DNA from: Diabrotica undecimpunctata
Lineage: Eukaryota > Arthropoda > Insecta > Coleoptera > Chrysomelidae
Assembly: GCF_040954645.1 (NCBI RefSeq)
Contig: NC_092805.1
Span: forward strand, 19,246,741 to 19,310,740
Length of the DNA stretch: 64,000 nucleotides
Direction: 5' to 3'
The translations under genes and the position numbers were made by a program. Of the stretch, positions 10,890 to 22,057 are shown one piece after another (the first letter of the stretch is position 1; each line of letters opens with the position of its first letter). The notes under the pieces were generated by a model, which saw only the letters and a list, made by a program, of their open reading frames with translations, was not told the DNA's origin and did no database searches.

Positions 10890-11495
10890 TCATGCAGGTT
10901 GGAACATGTGTCTTCTTGTGCTTTTCTTATTATTTTACTAATATCAGGTACACCGCACCAGTTTCTTATGTCTCTGAACCATGAGAATGTGAGTTTTTAA
11001 AAGATTATTTTTGTCGCTTCTTAAAATATTGCCTTGATATGAGACCTTTCGCTCTTTAACGATGTTAAGAAGCTCTCTTTGAGTATTATCTCTTCTTAAG
11101 ACCTCTTCATTTGTAATATGGTTGAACCATGGAATTTTAAGCAACCTTCTGATAACACCATATTTCGAACACTTTAATACAGTTTAGCGATCTTACTTTA
11201 AGGGACCAGATATCGCTATCGTACAATATTATTGGCCAATGTAGCATTTAAGGATGCGAATGTGGAGACCCAAAGCAGTTTCGCGTTGTCAAAGGTGGTT
11301 ATTGAATATGGTAAAAGTATTTCTAGCTATTGCTACTCATATCTTTACCTATCCGTTGCAATCCGTTGCTTAAGGTAGCTTTAAGATAATTAAATTTCTT
11401 AACTCTGTTTATAAGTGGGTTGTTTATTTTTAACTGTGCTGGGATATGGGCATTGTTTGCTGATTATCATACATTTCGTTTTTGCGCTGGTATTA
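10890..11495 (-). pseudogene. LINE RT C-terminal fragment
   Basis: The block 11144-10944 reads MLKIPWFNHITNEEVLRRDN, the ILKIPW..H.TNEEVL signature of RTE-like LINE C-termini. Further right (11495-11150) come decayed blocks matching the region after YADD, including NRVKKFNYLKATLSN and LYDSDIWSLK. Many stops; an old fragment. Confidence 0.65.
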
Positions 11496-12025
11496 TAGTC
11501 CGGTAAAATAAGGATGCAACCTCGGAATGAAAGATAATAAGTTGAAAATTTGCATACGTCTTTATTTTGATGGTATAAAACTTACCTCAAAAGTCTCATA
11601 TAATCACGTGTCCGCGACTTAAGATATTAAAGGTCAAAGGTCACGAAAATGAGTTTTCTGCAAATATATCGTTTCCCTTACACTTTATGACATTTAAGGT
11701 AGTAAGAAAAATTGTAGAATGGAAAATTCTCTTCAATTTTTGTCTCAAGTACTTTTATGTACCTTCAACCCTTCTTAAGATAGAGCGCAAAGAGTGGGGG
11801 ACCGCTTACCTGTGTATACGGTAACGCAAAGTCAGCCAGTAGGATTCAATAAATAATAAGTTATATAGTTAATTATTCACTTAAAATACTATTATTATCA
11901 TTAAATTTTTATTATTTATTATTTAATAAATTATATTTATAGATATTAATTATAAAATATATATTTTTTATATAATATTTATTTTATTTTTAACAAACAT
12001 ACAATATTAAATGAAATATTTCAAA
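11496..12025 (+). repeat. Left long inverted repeat arm
   Basis: Inverted copy of 12944-13472. Landmarks include cctcggaatgaaagataat, ccttcaacccttcttaag and an AT-rich inner third. ORFs in it are shadows of the repeat. Confidence 0.88.
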
Positions 12026-12239
12026 TGAACTTTAATGATATTTTTAACAGCTGTATATACGATAAATTAAGATCAAGTGCAGAATTCAACAATAATCATT
12101 TTTATATTTAATTAAATACTGAAAAAATCATATTTATTATTTTTTTAAATTATATATTTATTTATTAATCCAATAATCGATTTATTAAAGTTACAAATAT
12201 AATATATATTCTTTTATTATGTATGGTTAATATTTTTGT

Positions 12240-12600
12240 ATTAATTTTCTTCTTCATCTTCTTCTTCTTCTTCTTCTTCTTCTTCTTCTTCTTCTTCTTC
12301 TTCTTCTTCCTCTGATGTTTTAAAATCAAATACTTCTTATCGTTTCTTACGAGGTGGACTTGCTGCAGTTGAAGTTTCATCCTCTTCTGCACGTCGCTTC
12401 GATGCAGCAATTGAATGTTTACTTATATACACTTTTCGACACTCAACATGCATCATCACAGAAGTCAAAGTATTTAAATAATTTATATGACCGTCATTTC
12501 TTTCAATACTTCCAGTTTTTAATGTGTGTAAGCTACGCACAACATTCACAGAGACACCTTCTGATATTAACTTGTTACAAATAAAACACAAATCAGCCAT
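12240..12600 (-). pseudogene. Zinc-motif ORF with acidic repeat tail inside the foldback element
   Basis: The ORF starts at ATG 12600 and encodes 87 residues: a CFIC pair near residue 5, then a conserved-looking core and HVECRK near residue 52, suggesting a C2-HC metal site, and a basic end (SPPRKKR). A single TAA follows. The same frame then continues VFDFKTSEEEE into the GAA tract before a stop. The N-terminal style resembles the opening module of multicopy, transposon-linked insect proteins whose function I do not know. The microsatellite appears to replace the rest of the protein. This may be the residue of the element's own gene. Confidence 0.45.
12247..12310 (+). repeat. (TTC)n microsatellite
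   Basis: About 20 near-perfect TTC repeats inside the foldback loop. On the minus strand this reads as GAA codons in frame with the small ORF upstream. Confidence 0.9.
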
Positions 12601-12943
12601 TGCAATTAAAAATATTCACTCAAAATTATACGTCTGTCGATGCTAAGATATCGATTTCAACTGAACGATAAAATAATTTTTTTTCGGTAAAGAAATACTA
12701 ACGCAGAGAAATAGCTCTACCCTACCATTCCCATCATCAAGTGAAATATCCCTCCACAGCTATTGTGCTTATATACATAGAAGGCCCAAACTCATTCGCC
12801 ACGGTGTGTAGAAAGTCATATTAAAAAAAACCGGTTAGGTCATATATAACAAAGAAGCATCTGCTACAGCTTCGCAGAAACAGCAACCGCCGTACAAGAG
12901 ATTTGTATTTCGAGATATAATATTCGTAGTAATATGGACGAAA

Positions 12944-13472
12944 AGTATTTTATTTAATATTGTATGTTAAAAATAAAATAAATATATAAAAAATATATAT
13001 TTTATAATTAATATCTATAAATATAGTTTATTAAATAATAAATAATAAAAATTTAATGATAATATTAGTATTTTAAGTGAATAATTAACTATATAACTTG
13101 TTATTTATTGAATCCTACTGGCTGACTTCGCGTTACCGTATACACAGGTAAGCGGTCCCCCTCTCTTTGCGCTCTATCTTAAGAAGGGTTGAAGGTACAT
13201 AAAAGTACTTCAAACAAAAATTGAAGAGAATTTTCCATTCTACAATTTTTCTTACCACCTTAAATGTCATAAAATGTAAGGGAAACGAGATATTTGCAGA
13301 AAACTCATTTTCGTGACCTTTGACCTTTAATATCATAAGTCGCGGATACGTGATTATATGAGACTTTTGAAGTAAGTTTTATACCATCAACATAAAGACG
13401 TATGCAAATTTTCAGCGTATTATCTTTCATTCCGAGGTTTGCCCCCTTTTTTGCCTTATTTTACTGGATTAT
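12944..13472 (-). repeat. Right long inverted repeat arm
   Basis: Inverted copy of 11496-12025. It carries an extra G-rich insertion near its outer end (13437-13452). The ORF at 13133-13336 lies entirely in the repeat and is not supported as a gene. Confidence 0.88.
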
Positions 13473-14096
13473 TAGATAAAAATAAAAATAACAAATCGTC
13501 CAGTCAGCTGTTTTCCAGACAGTTCGTTCTCATTATATAAGCTAGCTAGTGTTTTGCGTATTAGTACTGGTGATTCTACGCATTAGTGCGAATTCTTCTA
13601 AGCGACAAATATTATTGCGATTAGTAATATTTGTAATTAAATGAGTTTTTGATTTAAATAAAGTTAAATAAGCCACGTCGTGCTTCACTTAATTTTTCTA
13701 TTTTTTTGGAACGACTATTTGGATTCGTTTTGATAAGAAGCTCACGTTACGTGATTACTTAAACAACAACCCTTGCTATAAAAATGTTAAAATGACTAGA
13801 AATAGATACGAATCTACTCTACATTTTTGTCGTGCTACTGATAACAAAAAACACCGATAAAGACAAGTTATGTGAAATAAGTCCACTGATGCACTAATGA
13901 ACGTAAACTTTCAAAAATGGTATGTACTACAAGAAAACCTTTGTATTGTCGAAACAATGGTACCGACTCGTGTCGGACTAGGGATTTGCTAGTAAGAAGT
14001 CTCCCAATAAAAATGTCCTGATGTTTTTTTAAACGAAAACGGTAAAAATTGCTGTAACTAAAAAAAATTTTATTGCAAAATATAATAGATAACAAT
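13473..14096. other. Spacer with LTR-like promoter and poly(A) motifs, unresolved
   Basis: Around 13533 there is tatataag and around 13658 aataaag, spaced as in an LTR, but I find no partner LTR or primer-binding site. Otherwise nothing recognisable. Confidence 0.35.
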
Positions 14097-15141
14097 TATG
14101 TTCCGAATAACACATCACTCAAATGTTCACCGCGACTACGTTTGCAGGAGCGAATCCGATGAACTCAATTTTCGGTCACTTTATGCAAAATATCCGCATT
14201 AATCTCACGAATGGTGTGCTCTATGTTCCTCTTCAAGTCTTCAATAGATTGTGGTTTGTTCACATAGACCAATGACTTAACATAGCCCCATAAAAGATAA
14301 TCCAACGGTGTTAAATCGCAGCTTCTTGGAGGCCAAGCATCTGATCGACGTTGCTGAATTCTGCTGGGATCTCTGGTATCAAGAGAAATTAATGTTTTCG
14401 GGAACTTTTCCTTCAATAAATCAATGGTTGGGACAGTAGTGTGACATGTGGCACGTTCCTGTTGGAAAAACATACCATCCAAATGCATTTCATCCAACTG
14501 TTCGAAAAAATAAGGTCCGATGATGCCACCATGCCATAAACCGCACCAGACAGTGACTTTTTCTGGATGCAAAGGCTTCTCAAGAATTTCATGTGGATTA
14601 TTTTCACTTCAAAAACGACAATTTTGCTTATTCACAAAGCCTTTAAATCAAAAATGAGCTTCATCGGAAAAGATTATTTTTTGAAAAAATCACCATCATT
14701 TTCGAGTTTGTCTAGAGCCAAACAGCGAACAAACGACGCTTATGATGGTCAAATGGCTTCGGTTCTTGAGTCAGAACAATCTTGTAAGGTTGTAGGTCTA
14801 AATATTTTAGTCTAAAAAATTCGCCAAGTTCTCATTCTGGTGAGTCCAAGTTTTTGAGAATGCCGATTTACGGACACATTTGCATTACCCGCTACACTGG
14901 CTCTTACAGCAGCAATATTGTCCTGAGTTCTTGCATTTCAGCATCTAGTTGGTGGTTTCGTATCGTGCAGAGTAAATTAACGTTCAAACTTTTCCACGAT
15001 TCGACGAATTACACGCACATCAGGACGATGATTTGGTCCATAACTTTCACCGAATGCACGATAGGTATTCACAAAAGAACGATTATTAGCATAAAATTTT
15101 AGGATAATTTCCAAACGTTGTTCAAGCGTATATCTTGCCAT
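14097..15141 (-). pseudogene. Mariner-like transposase pseudogene
   Basis: The product would be an IS630/Tc1/mariner-superfamily DD-type transposase that cuts at TA sites. From ATG at 15139-15141 the N-terminus reads MARYTLEQRLEIILKFY, then an HTH region with RIVEKFER followed by a stop. Later blocks are MHPEKVTVWCGLWHGG, GPYFFEQL, FFQQERATCHT and SCDLTPLDYLLWGYVKSLVY; the end near 14100 resembles RSRGEHLSDVLF. The second catalytic Asp is altered: the usual QQDGATCHT reads QQERATCHT. Several stops and frameshifts are present. Imperfect inverted ends containing tcccaata are visible near 14010 and 15235, but they are weak. Confidence 0.85.
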
Positions 15142-15521
15142 TGTAATTTTTTAGAGTATACTAAATACAAACGTCAACAAGTAACAGTTATACCATTTTC
15201 AAAATGGCGTCTATGACATTTCAACAACATGACGTCCCTATTGGGAAACCCAGTATATTACCAACAAGCGATACATAAAATATGAATTGAAAATATTCGA
15301 ACTATGTGCTGCTGGTAGACATACTTATATATAGTAAAATTGTATGGTGGAAAATCGACTTGATCGGAGAATGTAGGTGTGGCGACAAATATGGTGTTGA
15401 AACTTATGGCACCATTATTAAATATAAGTAAGACACTGGTGACTGACAATTTTTATTCCAGTACTACTTTAGCTCAGCAACTAAACGCTACTATGTGAAC
15501 GCTACTATGGAACTTAACGTT

Positions 15522-15923
15522 TCAAAAGAAAACTAAATTAAACATATGTGGCTTCTGCGGAACTATATAAGTGATAGATGGTAACACGGTAGAGCAAATA
15601 GTTCCATTCATTCTGATATTTAATTGTCTGATTGCCTTTTCCAAGGCAATAATAAAGAGGAGACACACCAGCGCTTCTCCCTGTCTTAGACCATTATCCT
15701 TGTCAAAGAACTTAGAGTTTTCTCCTTCAATTCTAACGCATGAGCTTATGTTTTGCATTTTTAGTTGGGTCAACTTAACTAACTTAAGTGGGATCCCAAA
15801 GTCCATCATTGCATTATATAATGTAATGATGGACTGCTTTGAAGTTGACGAAGAGATGGTGTGTATCTATTATATATTCTAATGACTTTTCTAGAATCTG
15901 CCTATGTGCTTGAATTTGATGTG
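15522..15923 (-). pseudogene. LINE RT fragment (left half of a split LINE)
   Basis: On the minus strand from 15923 the frame reads THQIQAHRQILEKSLEY, a damaged motif A (HHLFVNFKA), GIPLKLVKLTQLKM and motif B-like GLRQGEALVCLLFIIALEKA. This is RTE-like RT. The frame joins perfectly with 22058 across the MITE: codons KSTT end there and HQIQ begins here, with a TA duplicated. YADD is not preserved; the copy fades after 15540. Confidence 0.75.
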
Positions 15924-15925
15924 TA

Positions 15926-15944
15926 TAGTTCGTCCCAAACCCTT
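15926..15944 (+). repeat. Left end of a Tc1/mariner-type MITE, cut off by the BEL insertion
   Basis: It begins tagttcgtcccaaaccctt after a TA and is the start of a ~33-bp inverted terminus. The rest continues at 21520. Confidence 0.8.
15940..15944 (+). repeat. 5-bp target-site duplication of the BEL/Pao element (left)
   Basis: ccctt here is repeated at 21515-21519 immediately outside the two LTRs. Confidence 0.9.
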
Positions 15945-16410
15945 TGAATGAAAGTTAAGTTCTATAAGAGAAGCACTCACTCATAATTGTTTTTATATAG
16001 GTGCTGGTTTAATTTTAATATGAAAATAAGTTATATGTAAATTTATCAATTAATATAAATACTATGTGTGTATGCAATCAAATTACGGTACCTGTGATGT
16101 TGATGGATACTTCTTCTTCTTCCTCAGTGCACTGGGCGATTCGGGAACAAAATCTCACAAGGTCACGTTGTCAGGTTAAAATACTGGAGTGTTTTGCGCG
16201 ACGATTTATACAGGACTATCTCTAAACTAAGATTGAAAAATATGCGTGTCGCCCGTAGCTTGCTCCCTTAAGACTAGGGGGGGGGGCTGTACAGGTCCGT
16301 ATTAATTTACGATAACAAGGCATACACACACGTTAAGTAAATAATTAAAATATAAAAATAAAATAATAAAATTATTACTAAAAACTGAGAATATGTGGAG
16401 GGACGTAACA
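15945..16410 (-). repeat. 3' LTR (466 bp)
   Basis: It differs from the other LTR by about one substitution (ctataaga versus ctatagga), a run of 10 versus 11 G, and one A indel near 16336. It is over 99% identical, implying recent insertion. Confidence 0.93.
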
Positions 16411-16422
16411 TTCCCACCCACC
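16411..16422 (-). other. Polypurine tract
   Basis: On the minus strand GGTGGGTGGGAA lies directly before the 3' LTR, the position of plus-strand priming. Confidence 0.75.
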
Positions 16423-16441
16423 AAAATGCATATTTGCATTT

Positions 16442-19400
16442 TTAGTCAATATAAGGCAAAGGGCATAGCTTAACCAAAGGTCGCCTAAGTTCACCTTTAA
16501 CCTTTTCTATTTCCTCCTTCAAATATCTTTGTTTCACTAATCTAATTAGTTGATTAGTGGCGTTACTTTGTTCCTGAATAGAAAGCTTTCCAACTGTTCG
16601 TTGATTGACTGATTTTAGGTTACCAACAAATCTAAGAACATAGGAAAAGATACGTTTTAATTTTGAAAAGGAAGAAAATCGAATACAGAGATTATCGACA
16701 AATTCATCAGATGGAAAAGACAAAAGACAACTTTTCTGTTTCAATTCTAAGTTATGTTCGATAGAATCGGTCAAGGAGAATGACCAGTTATCTTCAGTAG
16801 TGCGAAGAAATTCCGGACCCACCCACCAAGCAGGAGTATTTAAGAAATCCTCAGGGAAAAGTCCACGGGATCCGTGATCCGCACTATTTAATGAAGAAGG
16901 AATATATCGCCAGTGTTTTGAAGCTATCCTGTCTTGAATATAAGAAATTCTGTTACTGACGAAGGTTTTCCATTTATATGGCTGTGAATTAATCCAATGA
17001 AGAACAACAGTCGAATCTGACCATGCGTAAATTCTACTAAATTGTATAGTGAGAGTCTGCAGTATATAAGATAATAATTTACTAAGAATTACTGCTGCAT
17101 TGAGCTCGAGACGAGGAATAGTTTGTACCCTGGTAGGAGATACCTTTGTTCGGGCTAAAAGAAAATAAGTTTTGATGACTCCTGTATCCTAACACACACG
17201 AAGGTATGTAACAGCAGAAGATCCACGTAAAGAAGCGTCGCAAAAGCCATGAAGCTCACAGGAAATAATTGCATTTAAAGAAGTATGACGAGGTATAGTA
17301 AACTTAGACAGTATAGGCAGTTCAATTTTAAATTGTTCCCACCTTGAAGTAATTTCCAAAGGTGGAGTTGCATCCCAATCTAAATTAAGTAGCCAAAGAC
17401 GTTGAATAATAGTCTTTACTATCAAAGTGACAGGATTAAGAATACCGTAAGGATCGAATATGCGAGCTATTTGGGATAAGAGATTTCGCTTTGTGCAGGA
17501 AGCTTGAAGAGGTAAAATTTTGTAAAAGAAATCATCAGATGATGGATTCCATCCAAGTCCTAATACCTTTAACGAAGATTGATCTAAGTCAAATGAAAAA
17601 GACTGTTGCAGAATATGATCCAAAGGAATATTAGCGAGAGAGAATAACTGAGGGGCATTACTTGCCCATTTTCATAACTCAAATCCACCACGTTTCAATA
17701 AAGATATTAATTCTTTTATAGCAAGAACACTATTTTCTAAAGAATCCTTTCCTGTCACCACATCATCTACGTAAGTATCTTTTAGGAGTATAGATGAGGC
17801 TACAGGTAAGTCCGGTTCGTCGAGTGCTAGCTGCTGTAGAGTACGAATTGCAAGATATGGTGAGCTAGACACACCGAAAGTAACCCGAGTAAGTTCGTAT
17901 TCAGCAATAGATTCCTGTTCCGAAAAACGCCAAAGTATTCTTTGAAATCTTTGTTGCTCAGGAGCGATAAGAATCTGAGTAAACATGGATTTAATATCTG
18001 CAGTAAAGACATATTTATGAAACCTGAATTTAAGCAATAAATTTACAAGATCATTTTGTAATTTTGGACCTGAATATAACGTATCGTTTAAAGACGGAAA
18101 GTTAGGGGCGTGTGCAGAAGCATCAAATACAACGCGCAATGGAGTAGTACTGGACTCCTTGTAAATACAATGGTGTGGTAGATAATAAGCATTATTTATT
18201 GTCGTACTTGGCTGAATAGGATTTAAATAATGATTATCTATGAAACTTTTGATAAAGCTTGAATATTGAATCTTAAGTGATTCATTTTTGGCAAATCTGC
18301 GCTCTAAAGAACTAAATCTTTGTAAGGCTAAACGTTTTGTGTCGCCAAAAGAAGGTATTTCGTTTTTGAAAGGCAGCTTTACTACAAATCTGCCCTCGGA
18401 ATTTCTACAAGTGGTTTGAGTATACAGCTTCTCACAGAATGAGTCTTCCGGAGAATAAGATTTAACTTCTGGTACTTCCTCAATGGCCCAGAATTGTTTT
18501 AATGTCGCATCTAATTGCTCAGAATCATTAGCAGAAAATGACGTGAAAAAGGAATGAATATTTGTTATATTTGTAGGTGGAATATTTCCCATCAAAACAT
18601 AACCGAAACTTGTTTCAAGAGCTGAAAGCTGATCATTACGGGTTTTAATAATTCCTCCTGTTAAGATGTAAGCAAAGATATTTGCTCCTAATAGAACATC
18701 AACTTTACCTGGAATATTTGCCATTTTATCAGCCAACCTTAAATGTTGAAGATAAGGCAAGTTGTCTAAAGAAATTGGAACAGTTGGCATATTTTGACAG
18801 ATTTTAGGAAGAATTATTGCATCTATCTCGCAATGAAAGTTTATGTCATAAGACGAAGAAATATTCAATTTTACGCCTGATTTGGCTGGGGTGCACATTC
18901 TATCAAGACCTTGTATCGATAAAGCCGCATTGAATTTAGGGAGACTTAATTTGTCTGCACATTCTTTACTAATGAAGTTAGCTTGAGACGCACTGTCTAA
19001 TAAGGCTCTAACTTCCAAGGCTTTACTAAAACGATCGAGAACATAGATTGTAGCTGTAGCTAGCAAGACATTATTTGTCAAAGTATTTGATAAGGCGGAA
19101 ACAGAAGGCATAGGATCGTTAGATGAACTAGCAACCTCGTTGTGAGAAGAAGAAGAAGAATGATCATTCGCATTGAGATTATCAAAATGAAGAGCAGTAT
19201 GATGTTTTTTATTACAATGTGTACATCTTTTGGATGAAAGGCATTTGATCGTAACATGAGTTTTAGACAAGCAGTTTATACAACATTTATTCTGTTTAGC
19301 AAAGTCAAAACGTTTTTGAGGTGATTCAGCAAGAAATTGATTGCATTTAAATAAAGCATGATCTGAACCACAAAATAGACACTTATTTTTGACAGAACTG

Positions 19401-20401
19401 GTCAAAAATGTAGAAGTTTGACAAGATGAATACCTTACGTTATTAGAAGTATCGGAATTAATAGATTTAACATTTTTGCTGACTTGTCTTTTATATGACT
19501 CCAATGAAGTGCAACGCTGCAATGCGAACTTATAAACTTCCTCATAGGAAGGTACATTTTTTGAAGCAAAGTGTAATTCGAAAGCCCTAACTGTTTCTAC
19601 ATCCAATTTGTCCATCAGTAAATTCATTAGAATAAAGTCCCATTGAGCGGGAGAAAAAAGTAATTTTTCTAAAGAGGCTAAGTTTTCATTGAAAATATCT
19701 AATAATTTTCTAAGTGAAACAGGATCATCAGTTTTAACCACACTGGCATTTTGAATATTTTTTCATAATGCTCTAGATAAGTCTCGTTTACCTTCATAGC
19801 GATCAATTAAGGTGTTGTAAGCAATTATATAATTAGAATCTTGCAGCTTAATGCTTTTAATTAAATTGTAAGGTACTCCCTTAAGTGATTGCAGAAGATA
19901 ACTAAACTTCTCTATATTAGAAAGATCAGAATTATTATGTACAAGAGCATTATATAAGTCTATAAAAGTGGGGAAATCTGTAATCTCGCCCGCAAATATA
20001 CTTAAATTTAGTTTAGGAAGATTTACGTTACGTTTTGATTTGATTTGTGGATCAGCGGACACATTTTGAGTTCCACTAGAAGTATTGTTTAATAAACAAT
20101 TATGTTTAAAATAAAGAGAAGCTATTTTATTAATACTATTGGCAAATTCAAACCTAATTATTTCTTCCGTATCCAAATTTGCGTCTTCCTCGACAGCAAT
20201 TAAATTAATTAATTCAGTATGCTGATTATTGAAGCTAGTATTGATAGCTTCATAATCTTTTGCAGCAAAGAGAAACCCTGGAATTAATGAACCATCAACC
20301 AACACTTCCTCTGCCAGCTTTTCCATTTGTTTAATCTTACAAATGTCAACGTTTCTCAATGCACGCAAACGAACAATTTTATTTGAATTTCTGGAAGACA
20401 T
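16442..20401 (-). pseudogene. BEL/Pao Gag-Pol, one frame with three nonsense codons
   Basis: A single frame of 1320 codons runs from ATG 20401 to the stop at 16442 without a frameshift. It holds three internal stops: TGA at 19763-19765 (codon 213), TGA at 17672-17674 (codon 910) and TAG at 17189-17191 (codon 1071). Domains in order: a Pao-type Gag region (LPKLNLSIFAGEITDFPTF, about residue 125), cysteine/histidine zinc knuckles (about 340-420), aspartic protease with ALLDSASQANFISKE, RT with FTADIKSMFTQI and the catalytic TYVDDVVTG, then RNase H-like HGFCDAS and AWSDSTVVLHWI. The end (LCPLPYID) precedes the purine tract, so integrase is absent. All three stops could arise by C-to-T change from CGA or CAG. 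Confidence 0.92.
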
Positions 20402-21030
20402 TATTGTAGATATAGAAAAAGAAATTTATGTAACACAAAGAACCTTTAAAGAATGATCTCAATAAATTCAATATGTAGTCGTATATGTAATATATGTAAT
20501 ACTTTTAAAGTTATGAAACTCAATAAGTATCAGTAAGAATAAATATTTATTATATATGAGTATGTATAATCGAGCAAACAAAAAAAACACTCCAAGTATT
20601 ATTTAAACAAATCAATATATATTTATTTAATTGTAACTAGAAATATACGCATAAAATATTTTTAAAACCAGTAGTGTTCAATTAATATTGCGTTTTTTTT
20701 AATTTCCTAAGTTATATAAAATAAATATATAATCATATAAACCCCTTGTATTTAAAGAATTCTAAATTGTAGATTGTAACAGAAATTCAACGTGTTTTGG
20801 AAAGTTTCAACGGCTGTACTTCGATTTAACAATAAGTCAGGTAGAGACCCTCGTTTGGGATTATCGCATCTGTTGCAAGATGTGTACCGCTGTGGAATTT
20901 ATGTACCGATAGTGGAAATTTTTCAATGATTTTAAACGACCTTTGGTAAGAAACTTTGCCCAAATATTTAAAAATTTATATAATTTGATCACGTTTTTAA
21001 TTGAATAAATTACTCTTAACTAATTTTAAT

Positions 21031-21046
21031 GCGGATAGAAGGACCA
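21031..21046 (-). other. Primer-binding site, tRNA-Tyr-like
   Basis: On the minus strand TGGTCCTTCTATCCGC begins two bases after the 5' LTR. It would pair with the 3' end of a tRNA ending GAAGGACCA. Insect tRNA-Tyr ends that way, with mismatches only at two inner positions and the last base, from recalled tRNA sequence. Confidence 0.65.
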
Positions 21047-21048
21047 AA

Positions 21049-21514
21049 TGAATGAAAGTTAAGTTCTATAGGAGAAGCACTCACTCATAATTGTTTTTAT
21101 ATAGGTGCTGGTTTAATTTTAATATGAAAATAAGTTATATGTAAATTTATCAATTAATATAAATACTATGTGTGTATGCAATCAAATTACGGTACCTGTG
21201 ATGTTGATGGATACTTCTTCTTCTTCCTCAGTGCACTGGGCGATTCGGGAACAAAATCTCACAAGGTCACGTTGTCAGGTTAAAATACTGGAGTGTTTTG
21301 CGCGACGATTTATACAGGACTATCTCTAAACTAAGATTGAAAAATATGCGTGTCGCCCGTAGCTTGCTCCCTTAAGACTAGGGGGGGGGGGCTGTACAGG
21401 TCCGTATTAATTTACGATAACAAGGCATACACACACGTTAGTAAATAATTAAAATATAAAAATAAAATAATAAAATTATTACTAAAAACTGAGAATATGT
21501 GGAGGGACGTAACA
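21049..21514 (-). repeat. 5' LTR (466 bp)
   Basis: Near-identical partner of 15945-16410. It contains the promoter region by position; I did not pin a TATA box. Confidence 0.93.
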
Positions 21515-21519
21515 CCCTT

Positions 21520-22055
21520 CTTTCAGTGCGTCATAGTTAATCGAATTCTCTCTAACACATTAAGCTAGAAGTGACAGAAAAAAACGCGAGTCTGTGATTA
21601 TTATACATAGAACTTACAAAATTACTTATTGTAAAGCTAATTCTACTTACGGATGTATAATTGGTTGGAGTTTAGAATACGCTAAATAGATATCCAATCA
21701 ATGATGCGCATAAATATAATTTGACGCAGATTGTCTCGATCGTGACAGTACTTTCACAATGTCAACTGATCAAATGATAATTGTCATTTCAGGTTAGTAT
21801 TATCAGACATTTTACAGCGAAAATTTAATTTTGTATTTATTGTCATAAAAATATTTTAAATATGCCGAGATATATCGAGAAAGAACAAAGACTAATATTA
21901 AAATTATTAAATTATTTTCAATTAGAAAAAGAGAGATTACGATCCTGGAACTGTCAGATTTAACTAAAATGTCATGCAATAATTCTCGACATTCTTAAAA
22001 TCCTATATGACGTCAAAATTAGTGACGCACTGAAAGAAGGGTTTGGGACAGACTG
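21520..22055 (+). mobile_element. Tc1/mariner-type MITE, main part
   Basis: After the BEL element and its duplicated ccctt, the sequence ctttcagtgcgtca resumes. The right end at 22022-22055 is the reverse complement of the joined left end (15926-15944 plus 21520-21533), about 30 of 33 bases. Both ends are flanked by TA. The ~535-bp interior is non-coding, hence a MITE rather than an autonomous element. Confidence 0.85.
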
Positions 22056-22057
22056 TA

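Larger units (their letters stand above)
11496..13472. mobile_element. Foldback DNA element with ~525-bp terminal inverted repeats
   Basis: The left arm (11496-12025) is the reverse complement of the right arm (12944-13472) over about 525 bp, with only scattered mismatches and a ~10-bp indel near the outer end. Outer ends read tagtccggtaaaataagg and its near-match on the other side. TTA flanks both outer ends and could be a 3-bp TSD, but this is weak. The loop (12026-12943) holds a TTC repeat and a small ORF. Such long arms around a short core suggest a foldback or non-autonomous element of a large DNA transposon. Confidence 0.85.
15945..21514 (-). mobile_element. BEL/Pao LTR retrotransposon, integrase-less, 5570 bp
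   Basis: Two 466-bp LTRs (15945-16410, 21049-21514) start with TG and end with CA and flank a Gag-Pol frame on the minus strand. TSD ccctt on both sides. The primer-binding site is next to the right LTR and a purine tract next to the left one. Gag, protease, RT and RNase H are recognisable, but nothing like an integrase is present before the 3' LTR, so the copy is non-autonomous. Confidence 0.93.

Noticed and set aside
12165..12410. Poly-lysine ORF
   Set aside because: Alternate frame of the (GAA)n tract; the glutamate frame is the one continuous with the upstream ORF.
13500..13800. Possible solo LTR with TATA-like and AATAAA motifs
   Set aside because: No TG...CA boundaries with a TSD, no PBS and no second copy in the window.
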